Shown here in pieces: positions 43,389 through 50,391 of a DNA stretch of 64,000 bases. Source of the DNA: Cypionkella sp. (GTDB taxonomy: Bacteria > Pseudomonadota > Alphaproteobacteria > Rhodobacterales > Rhodobacteraceae). The notes under the pieces were generated by a model. The model was not told the DNA's origin, did not search any database, and saw only the letters and a list, made by a program, of their open reading frames with translations. The stretch spans positions 1-64,000 of the forward strand of contig NZ_JAQGKQ010000113.1 of assembly GCF_028290025.1 (NCBI RefSeq). The letters run 5' to 3'. Each line of letters starts with the position of its first letter. Position 1 is the stretch's first letter. Position numbers and translations under genes: made by a program.

Positions 43389-44894
43389 TCAAATCATGTA
43401 ATGAAGAAGATCAAAGAGCGAAGGTTTCGCTCCTGGTTCGCAGGCAAATCGCTTCTGGATCGCACCGTCTTTGACAACGATAATGGAGTGCGACAGGCCA
43501 ATCGCTTCCTCCAGCGTATCAGCCACCAGCACTATACCGACGCCTGCGTCCGACATATCGCGGATCATGTCGTAGACGTCTTCTTTGGCACCGATATCCA
43601 GTCCGCGTGTCGGGTGATCCAGCAGCATGATATCAGAGCCGCCCGAGCGCCACTTCGCCAGCACCACTTTTTGCTGATTGCCGCCAGAAAGGTTGCCGCA
43701 ATCGGCGAGTTCCGAACTCGCCTTGATCGACAGCTTGGAAATCCAATCCCGCGCCAAAGCCCGTTCGCCTGCGATACGCAGAATGCCGGCACTGGAGTGG
43801 CGGCCCATCTGCGACAGGGTCATGTTTTCATAGACCGTCATGCCAGCGACAATGCCTTCGACTTTACGTTCGCGCGGGACATATCCGACGCCACGTTCCA
43901 CCGCATTGCGGGGGCTGAAGCGACTGATTTCTTGCCCCTTGAGTGAGACTTTGCCGCGTAGCGGCGTGCGCATCCCATAAATCGTGCGCAGGATCGCTTC
44001 CCGCCCCGAACCTTCGGTACCGACCAAACACAAAACCTCGCCCGCGTGCAGGGTCAGGCTGATGTCATTGATCCGACCGGGCAGCGACACGCCTTCCAGC
44101 TTGACCAGTTCCTTGGTCGCATCAAACGGTTTCTGGCGGTGTTCGCGGTAGTATTCCTTATCGACGTTGCGACCGACCATCTTGTGTTGGATCTGCTCGA
44201 CGGTCTTTTCGCCACGGTTGACCACATCGACCACCGCACCGTCTTTCATCACATAGATGCGGTCGGAAAGCTCCATCACCTCATCCATCCGGTGCGAGAC
44301 GAAGATGAACGAGGCCCGAGTGGTCAGTTCGCGCACCAGCTTGAACAGCAGCTTCACCTCATCTTCGGCCAGAACCGAGGTCGGTTCATCCAGCAAGATC
44401 ACCAGATTTCCCTGTACGCGTTCTTCCAGCGTCAGCACCTTGGCGAGTTCCACCAGCTGTCGCTGTGCGAAGGATAGTGCTGAGGTGACGGTAGCCGGAT
44501 CAATCGTGAGCCTAACTTTGGCAAGTTGCGCCGAGGCAGCGGTCGCCATGGCTTTCCAGTTGATCACACCAAAGCGGACGAACTGCTGCTCGTAGCCCAG
44601 AAAGATATTCTCCATGACTGTCAGGTTGGCGATCAGCGATTGTTCCTGAAACACCATGCCGATGCCCTGCTCCATCGCGGCGCGCGGGTTGGCGAAACGG
44701 ACGGTTTTGCCATCCATGATGATCTGGCCGCCGTCGGGCTGATACGCGCCGTAAATCACCTTCATCAACGTCGATTTGCCAGCGCCGTTCTCGCCAACCA
44801 GCCCGACGATCTCGCCACGACCAATTTGGAAATCCACCGCCTTCAGCGCATGAACGCCGGGGAACTTCTTGTCGACCTTTGCAAGTTGATACAT
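43389..44894 (-). CDS. ABC sugar transporter ATP-binding protein (RbsA/MglA type)
   Basis: The 501-residue protein contains two ABC domains. The first has an intact Walker A (G-E-N-G-A-G-K-S-T). The second has the degenerate G-T-E-G-S-G-R-E-A form normal for RbsA-like proteins, with signature L-S-G-G-N-Q-Q-K-V and Walker B-like L-L-D-H-P-T. It energises the RbsC-type permeases at the cytoplasmic face. Confidence 0.92.
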   Translation of the reverse strand: MYQLAKVDKKFPGVHALKAVDFQIGRGEIVGLVGENGAGKSTLMKVIYGAYQPDGGQIIMDGKTVRFANPRAAMEQGIGMVFQEQSLIANLTVMENIFLGYEQQFVRFGVINWKAMATAASAQLAKVRLTIDPATVTSALSFAQRQLVELAKVLTLEERVQGNLVILLDEPTSVLAEDEVKLLFKLVRELTTRASFIFVSHRMDEVMELSDRIYVMKDGAVVDVVNRGEKTVEQIQHKMVGRNVDKEYYREHRQKPFDATKELVKLEGVSLPGRINDISLTLHAGEVLCLVGTEGSGREAILRTIYGMRTPLRGKVSLKGQEISRFSPRNAVERGVGYVPRERKVEGIVAGMTVYENMTLSQMGRHSSAGILRIAGERALARDWISKLSIKASSELADCGNLSGGNQQKVVLAKWRSGGSDIMLLDHPTRGLDIGAKEDVYDMIRDMSDAGVGIVLVADTLEEAIGLSHSIIVVKDGAIQKRFACEPGAKPSLFDLLHYMI

Positions 44895-44903
44895 CTGCGC
44901 CCC

Positions 44904-45875
44904 CTATTTGACGACAGTGACGGCGCGGCGGTCGGTTGACAGCACCACGGCGATGATCACAAGCAGGCCCAACATGCCGTCTTGCACGTAATCCGGCAGG
45001 CCGATCACCACCATGCCGTTGTTGATGACGTTGACGATCAGCACGCCGACCAGCGCATTCCACACTCCGCCAACACCGCCCCACAAAGCCACGCCACCGA
45101 CCACCACCGAGGTGATCGAGATGAACATGAAATTCGCCCCGGTCACGGATTCAGCCTGACCTAGTTTGGCCACCTGCAAGATAGCAGCCACCGCGTAGAA
45201 CACGCCTGCTAGCGTAAAACCCGCCACCCGAACGCGTTTGACGTTGAGGCCAGAGGCATGGGCCAATTCCTCACCGCCGCCCACCGCATAGAAGTTGCGG
45301 CCAAGGGTGGTGCGGGTTTGGATGAACCACGCAATCAGCACGAATATCCCCGCGACATAAACCATCAGCGGAAAGCCGAGCAGGCGATAGGTCAGCAGGC
45401 CGCGAAACACGTCGTCGTCGATTTTGACAATGCCGCCGCCGGTCAACAGCACGGTTGCTCCGGTGGCCACGAACCCCATCGCTAGGCTGGCCATGAACGA
45501 GGGGATGCGCAGTTTGACATGGATCAGGCCGTTGATCATGCCAACCACCGCGCCGACCAGCAAAATCAGCGGCAAGGCGATCCAGCCGCCAGCAGCCAAG
45601 GTGCCGCCAAACTTGACGAAGGCATAGCAGAACAGCACGGCGGTGAACGACAGCACACCCTCCATCGAGAGGTCAATCGAGCCCATCAGGATGATGAAGG
45701 TCACGCCAACCGCCACCATCAGCGCCGGGGCAGCTGCCACGGTGATACGCGCGAAATTGCGCAGCGATAGGAATTGAGGGTTAATGGCAGTGAACAAAAT
45801 CACCAACGCAATCAGCACCATAAGCGGTGCCCAGCGTATTGCGTCTTCGCGCGTGAAACGCCCTGTCAAATCCAT
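44904..45875 (-). CDS. ABC sugar transporter permease (RbsC family), first permease
   Basis: This 323-residue multi-helix membrane protein has the I-L-M-G-S-I-D-L-S-M-E-G motif, N-G-L-I-H-V-K-L-R-I-P-S-F and the S-V-V-V-G-G-V-A-L-W-G-G-V-G-G end, typical of RbsC permeases. It is the first gene after the binding protein and is separated from it by a 10-bp stem-loop at 45906-45935. Confidence 0.88.
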   Translation of the reverse strand: MDLTGRFTREDAIRWAPLMVLIALVILFTAINPQFLSLRNFARITVAAAPALMVAVGVTFIILMGSIDLSMEGVLSFTAVLFCYAFVKFGGTLAAGGWIALPLILLVGAVVGMINGLIHVKLRIPSFMASLAMGFVATGATVLLTGGGIVKIDDDVFRGLLTYRLLGFPLMVYVAGIFVLIAWFIQTRTTLGRNFYAVGGGEELAHASGLNVKRVRVAGFTLAGVFYAVAAILQVAKLGQAESVTGANFMFISITSVVVGGVALWGGVGGVWNALVGVLIVNVINNGMVVIGLPDYVQDGMLGLLVIIAVVLSTDRRAVTVVK

Positions 45876-45905
45876 TCCCCCCTCAGCCAGTCTATCTTGC
45901 CGTCA

Positions 45906-45935
45906 AACGGGGGCCATCTCTTGACGGCCCCCGTT
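45906..45935 (-). terminator. stem-loop between binding protein and permease
   Basis: AACGGGGGCC (45906-45915) pairs perfectly with GGCCCCCGTT (45926-45935) across a 10-base loop, followed on the minus strand by TTTGACGG. The U-tract is weak, so most likely it is a partial terminator or 3' stabiliser giving extra binding-protein mRNA. Confidence 0.6.
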
Positions 45936-45939
45936 GTGG

Positions 45940-47049
45940 TTACTTGTAAACGATGCCACCGTTTGACGGACCCCAGAAGTCGCTCCAGTCATACGTCGGG
46001 ATCGCATCCATGTACTTGGCCTTGAACGCGGCTGCGTCGTCCTTGGTCACCAGCACTGTTGGGCCATAAAACTCGCGGTGCTCATTGGGTTCTTCCGAAG
46101 GTTTGAAAGTGCCAATCGCTGCGTGATAGGCCAACGCCAGTGAAACGCCGCCGCCCCAATAGGGGTTGGTGAACACAGTGCAGAGCAGCTTGCCGTCCAT
46201 CACCATTTGCACGGCCTCGGGGTTGCCGTCGTAAGCCACGATCGGCATGCCCTCGATGCCTTCAGCCTTTAAAGCCTCCAGCACGCCATACGCGATGTTG
46301 TCGTTGGCGCAATGCACGCCGGTGATTTTGTCGCCATAACGGGTGATGAACGACGCCATCAACTCCGCCGCTTTGGTGGTGTCCCAGTCGGCGGGTTGCG
46401 CATCGAGCAGCTCGATATCGGGGAAATCTTTCAGCGCATTTTTCAGGCCGTTCAAACGCTCCACCGCCGGATTGTTGGCCGGAATACCGCCCAGATGCAC
46501 GACGCCACCCTTGTTGCCCATTGCCGCGAACAAAATACGCGCGGTGTCTTCGGCAGGCTTCTCATCCGACCACGTCATATGGCTGACGTAGTTGTCGCCA
46601 ATGTCCCACGGATGCAGATCGTCGGTTTTGTTCCAAATGGTCGAGATATAGCCGCCTGCCGCCTTGACCGCTTCAACCACTGGGCGCGCATTTGGGCTGT
46701 CGTTGGCGTCGCAAGCAATGGCACAGTTGCCGGAGTTTTTCGCGAGAAACGCCTTGATATCGGCCAAGGATTTCTCGGACGAGCCTTCATTGATCAGGCT
46801 GGTCATGTCATCTTTGGTCTTGCCAAGGCTTTCGACAAAATTCTCGCCGCCTGATACAACGGCGTTCCAATAAGCGCTGGCACGGTCGCGGTAGCTCCAC
46901 GCCAAAGCCGGATTTTCAGCAGCAAAGGCGGCACCTTGGCCAAATGCCATTGGAAGTGCCATGGAGCCCACACCTGCGGCGCTGGCCAGCAGGAAGTTGC
47001 GGCGGCTTACGGTTTCCTGCTCGATAAAATCCTTGATGAAAGTAGACAT
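45940..47049 (-). CDS. periplasmic sugar-binding protein of the RbsABC-type importer
   Basis: The 369-residue protein starts M-S-T-F-I-K-D-F-I-E-Q-E-T-V-S-R-R-N-F-L-L-A-S-A-A-G, a twin-arginine signal with Arg16-Arg17, and has a likely cleavage after A-F-A near residue 43. The mature part has the Peripla_BP_4 fold: C-A-N-D-N-I-A-Y-G and I-V-A-Y-D-G-N-P. A Tat signal means it is exported folded, perhaps with a bound ligand or cofactor. GGGAGGA precedes ATG 47049. It is the first gene of the operon running down to the GMC gene. Confidence 0.9.
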   Translation of the reverse strand: MSTFIKDFIEQETVSRRNFLLASAAGVGSMALPMAFGQGAAFAAENPALAWSYRDRASAYWNAVVSGGENFVESLGKTKDDMTSLINEGSSEKSLADIKAFLAKNSGNCAIACDANDSPNARPVVEAVKAAGGYISTIWNKTDDLHPWDIGDNYVSHMTWSDEKPAEDTARILFAAMGNKGGVVHLGGIPANNPAVERLNGLKNALKDFPDIELLDAQPADWDTTKAAELMASFITRYGDKITGVHCANDNIAYGVLEALKAEGIEGMPIVAYDGNPEAVQMVMDGKLLCTVFTNPYWGGGVSLALAYHAAIGTFKPSEEPNEHREFYGPTVLVTKDDAAAFKAKYMDAIPTYDWSDFWGPSNGGIVYK

Positions 47050-47161
47050 AGGTTCCTCCCCTTTTCCACATTTTGCCACAGCCTGTGGCCGGTTTCGCGA
47101 AGATCAGCGCATTTGCTTTTCGCATATCGCTGGATGCATGACTGATGTCACACTTTGTTAA

Positions 47162-47177
47162 CGCACTATCTGGTTAC
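47162..47177. promoter_or_regulatory. degenerate fourth operator, CGCACTATCTGGTTAC
   Basis: Eleven of sixteen bases fit the RTAACCATWYRGTTAC consensus, with the GGTTAC half-site intact. It lies in the divergent region between the binding protein and the TetR regulator, where an autoregulatory site would be expected. Confidence 0.35.
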
Positions 47178-47313
47178 TTTCTTAGCTCAGCGTGAGTCAA
47201 GTGTTTTCAGCACCTAAAACTCAGCGCATCGCAAGGAAGAACTTTGACGCGGGGCGAAAGCTGTGTGTAAGACTGGCGCTTATGCCAACCCACTTGCGCT
47301 AAGGAACCAGACC

Positions 47314-47970
47314 TTGACGACGGAAATCGCGCCACAGGAACCCGCAGCCAAGCCGCGCATCCGCGACGCCGAGGCGACCAAAGCCAGAATTCTGGATGCG
47401 GCTAAAAAAGAGTTCGCGAAGAACGGCTTAGGTGGCGGTCGTGTTGATGACATTGCCGAGAAGGCCAAGGCCAACAAGCGGATGATTTACCACTATTTTG
47501 GCAGCAAAGAGGGGCTGTTTCAGACCGTGCTGGAAAACGCATATGTCGATATTCGCACCGCAGAGCAAAAGCTGAAACTCGACCATGTTGAACCGCGGCA
47601 GGCGCTAGAAAAGCTGGTGCGGTTCACCTTCGATTATTATCTGAAGAATCCCGAATTCATCACGCTGGTTAATAGCGAAAACCTGCATCGCGCCAAGCAT
47701 CTCATAAAGTCGGAAGTGGTGAAGGTCTACAGCCGCAAATTCGTGGCAATGGTCGAAGACATTCTGGAACGCGGCGTCGCGACTGGGGTTTTTCGACCCG
47801 GAATTGATCCCGTGCAGTTGAACATCACCATTGCGGCGATTGGCTATTATTATATGACCAACCGCTTCACTGGCTCCATCGTGTTCGAGCGCGATCTGAT
47901 GACGAAAGACGCCTTGGAAGAGCGGCTGCGCTTCAACATTGAGACGATCCTGCGGCTGGTCGCACCATAG
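47314..47970 (+). CDS. TetR family transcriptional regulator
   Basis: The N-terminal helix-turn-helix (I-L-D-A-A-K-K-E-F-A-K-N-G-L-G-G-G-R-V-D, then K-A-N-K-R-M-I-Y-H-Y-F-G-S-K-E-G-L) is unmistakable TetR. The C-terminal ligand domain, with Y-Y-L-K-N-P-E-F-I-T-L-V, resembles the RutR/NemR-like TetR_C groups. A TTG at 47314 with AAGGA upstream is chosen; a GTG at 47263 gives a longer N-terminus. It is divergent from the ABC operon and probably controls the regulon through the 16-bp palindromes, though binding is inferred. Confidence 0.85.
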   Translation: MTTEIAPQEPAAKPRIRDAEATKARILDAAKKEFAKNGLGGGRVDDIAEKAKANKRMIYHYFGSKEGLFQTVLENAYVDIRTAEQKLKLDHVEPRQALEKLVRFTFDYYLKNPEFITLVNSENLHRAKHLIKSEVVKVYSRKFVAMVEDILERGVATGVFRPGIDPVQLNITIAAIGYYYMTNRFTGSIVFERDLMTKDALEERLRFNIETILRLVAP

Positions 47971-48168
47971 CTTCGATCTCACTTCACTGACCGCCGCGTG
48001 GCGTGCGCCGACCGCTTCAATTTCTCTGCGGTTCTCTGAAGTTGCAACGGTCGGTCACACCGGTCGATGCGAGCTCTCCATCGTTCTGTATTGGTTGGCT
48101 CGTCTGCCCGGCGAAGCTGGCCCTTCAGCCAAAACTCCACGCTACCAAGTCGCTTCCCAAGACAGCAG

Positions 48169-48196
48169 TTGTCGCCTAAGGTCGGCGAATTAAGAA
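48169..48196 (+). promoter_or_regulatory. candidate promoter of the biosynthetic operon
   Basis: TTGTCG (48169-48174) and TAAGAA (48191-48196) are 16 bases apart and about 22 bases before the first start codon. The rest of the 247-base gap holds one imperfect stem-loop (CCGACCGCTTCA, from 48008, with TGAAG...CGGTCGG, to 48054) and no gene. Confidence 0.3.
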
Positions 48197-48217
48197 TAAA
48201 ATCATTGGGGGTATGTC

Positions 48218-49489
48218 GTGCTTGTTCCATTTCATGTCAGTGAGATGGTGCGTAGAATCCGAGCCCGATTTAGCCAATCCATGATCGAGCAACGCATGCT
48301 CGTCCACGACAGGCCGTTTGAGACCTTACGTCCGGTGCGGGACGCAAGCCCGCAGTCGATAGCGAAGTATTGGTCGCGCCTAGTGCTGCCCGGTTTGGCG
48401 ACAGAGGCGGACCGCGATGTGCTGGCCGATACCGCCACGGTCGCTACTGCGTCCGGCTACAGCCGTAATATCGAGAACTTCATCGGCACGGTGAAGGTGC
48501 CGGTCGGCATCGTCGGCCCTTTGCGGATCAACGGGTTGAACGCGGTGGGTGACTTCCATGTGCCGCTGGCGACGACCGAAGCAGCGCTGGTCGCTTCTTA
48601 CGCGCGGGGTGCGTTTGTTGCCAGCAAGGCCGGGGGCATCGGCACGGCGGTTCTGTACGAAGGCGTCATGCGCACCCCGGCTTTCCGGTTTGACGGGCTG
48701 ATGAAGGCCGGGCTGTTTGTCGAATGGGTGGTCGCCAATGTTGACAGCCTGCGGATCGCGGCAGAGGCTACGACGCGGCATGGCAAGCTGATCTCGGTCG
48801 AGCCGATCATAGATAACAACGTGGTTTTTCTGATCTGCCGTTTCACCACCGGAGATGCCTCCGGGCAGAACATGGTGACGATTGCTGCTAACGCGATTTG
48901 TCTGGCAATAGAGGCTGCCTGCCCGGTTCCGATCAAACGCTGGTATATCGAAGGCAACTTTTCCGGCGACAAGAAGGCGTCGTTTCTAGGCATGGTCACT
49001 GGCCGCGGTCGCAAGGTCAGTGCATCGGTTGTTTTGCCTGCGGCGATGGTTCAGAAATACCTTGGCACCACTGTCGCCGATATGTTGGATTACGGCCAAA
49101 TCGCCAACCTCGGCGCACTTCTGTCGGGTCAGATGGGGGCGCAGGCGCATTACGCCAACGGGCTTGCGGCGTTATATATCGCCACCGGGCAGGATGCCGC
49201 CTGCGTCGCGGAAAGTGCTGTCGGTTACACCCGGATGGAGGCGCAGGGCGATGGTTTGTTCTGCTCCGTCACCATGCCGAACATCCTCGTCGGCTCGGTC
49301 GGCGGCGGCACCGGATTGCCCAGCCAGTCGGCGGGGCTGAACATTCTGGGGCTTAGGGGTGAGGGGCATGGGGCGGCTCTGGCCGAGGTTGTGGCGGCGC
49401 TGTGTCTGTGCGGCGAAATCTCTATCGTGGCGGCAATGGCAGCGGGTCATTTCACGCGGGCGCATCAAAACTTGGCGCGGTCGAGATGA
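48218..49489 (+). CDS. class I hydroxymethylglutaryl-CoA reductase
   Basis: The 423-residue protein has the class I HMG-CoA reductase motifs: E-N-F-I-G-x4-P-V-G-I-V-G-P, A-T-T-E-A-A-L-V-A-S (catalytic Glu), G-D-A-S-G-Q-N-M, S-G-D-K-K-A (Lys), A-T-G-Q-D-A-A (Asp), V-G-G-G-T-G-L-P-S-Q and a C-terminal G-H-F-x-x-A-H-Q-N-L-A-R (His). All four catalytic residues are therefore present. It makes mevalonate from HMG-CoA with NADPH. The start is GTG 48218 with GGGGG upstream; ATG 48245 is an alternative. It leads the nine-gene cluster. Alphaproteobacteria normally use the MEP route, so a dedicated reductase here is remarkable. Confidence 0.88.
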   Translation: MLVPFHVSEMVRRIRARFSQSMIEQRMLVHDRPFETLRPVRDASPQSIAKYWSRLVLPGLATEADRDVLADTATVATASGYSRNIENFIGTVKVPVGIVGPLRINGLNAVGDFHVPLATTEAALVASYARGAFVASKAGGIGTAVLYEGVMRTPAFRFDGLMKAGLFVEWVVANVDSLRIAAEATTRHGKLISVEPIIDNNVVFLICRFTTGDASGQNMVTIAANAICLAIEAACPVPIKRWYIEGNFSGDKKASFLGMVTGRGRKVSASVVLPAAMVQKYLGTTVADMLDYGQIANLGALLSGQMGAQAHYANGLAALYIATGQDAACVAESAVGYTRMEAQGDGLFCSVTMPNILVGSVGGGTGLPSQSAGLNILGLRGEGHGAALAEVVAALCLCGEISIVAAMAAGHFTRAHQNLARSR

Positions 49490-50391
49490 GTATGGCGCGG
49501 TTCTGGACCTATCAGGCCGAACGCTTTCCGCTGATCAAAACCGTGCCGCTGTTGGCGGTATTTTCAGCGGCTAGCGTTTCGGTATCCGCTGTGCTGGCGG
49601 AGCGTCCGGTGCCGGGAATAGGCGGCTATCTGACAGGCTTCGCGCTGGTCTTTTTGCTGTTTTTTCAGCTACGCGTTTGTGACGAGATCAAGGACGCTGA
49701 CGACGACCGCCGCTACCGCCCCGAACGCCCGATTCCGCGCGGGTTGGTGACTTTGCGTGAGATTGTCGTAGTGGGGATTTGCACGGTTCCGCTGGCCGTG
49801 GTGCTGGCTTTGCTGTGGGGCAATGGACTGATCTGGCTGTTGGCGCTGGTCTGGGCGTGGCTGACGCTGATGACGCTGGAATTTGGCGCGCCGGAATGGC
49901 TAAAGGCCCGGCCGGTGCTGTACTTGTTAAGCCACATGGCAATCATGCCGCTGATCGACCTGCTGCTGACGGGGGTCGAATGGCTCCCCCACGGCTCGCC
50001 CCACCCTGCCCTAGCGTGGTTCATTCTGCTGTCATTTGCCAACGGCTGCGTGCTGGAACTCGGTCGCAAGCTATGGGCGGAGGAAAGCGAGCGCACGGGA
50101 GTTGAGACGTATTCGCGGCTGTGGGGGCCAAGGCGGGCGACGGCGGGGTGGGCGGCGTTTGTGGGGCTGTCATACGCGCTGCTATGCGGGGTTGGAATTG
50201 CACTGGGGCATGGCGGGTTGTTCGCCATCATTGGCTTTGCGGGGCTGTTTGTCTGCCTGTGGTCGGGCCTTGGCTATGCGCGCAAGCCTGACCTACGGGG
50301 CGAGAAGCGCGTCGATCTGGTGGCGGGGCTGTGGGTGTTCTTGTGCTATGCCACGGCTGGATTTGTGCCGTTGCTGCTGAGGGCGGTCTGA
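49486..50391 (+). CDS. UbiA-family prenyltransferase
   Basis: The 301-residue membrane protein has seven to nine hydrophobic helices. The first Asp-rich motif is D-E-I-K-D-A-D-D-D-R-R-Y-R-P-E-R-P-I-P-R-G, the NDxxDxxxD-like metal-diphosphate site of UbiA enzymes. A second conserved region is E-L-G-R-K-L-W-A-E-E-S-E-R-T-G-V. It would attach a prenyl chain from its diphosphate to an acceptor within the membrane. ATG 49486 overlaps the HMG-CoA reductase stop (ATGA); ATG 49492 is close by. The acceptor is unknown. Confidence 0.8.
   Translation: MSMARFWTYQAERFPLIKTVPLLAVFSAASVSVSAVLAERPVPGIGGYLTGFALVFLLFFQLRVCDEIKDADDDRRYRPERPIPRGLVTLREIVVVGICTVPLAVVLALLWGNGLIWLLALVWAWLTLMTLEFGAPEWLKARPVLYLLSHMAIMPLIDLLLTGVEWLPHGSPHPALAWFILLSFANGCVLELGRKLWAEESERTGVETYSRLWGPRRATAGWAAFVGLSYALLCGVGIALGHGGLFAIIGFAGLFVCLWSGLGYARKPDLRGEKRVDLVAGLWVFLCYATAGFVPLLLRAV

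Noticed and set aside
47939..48193. Possible ORF between the TetR and HMG-CoA reductase genes
   Set aside because: Its composition is low-complexity, it overlaps the TetR gene, and no family pattern is visible.
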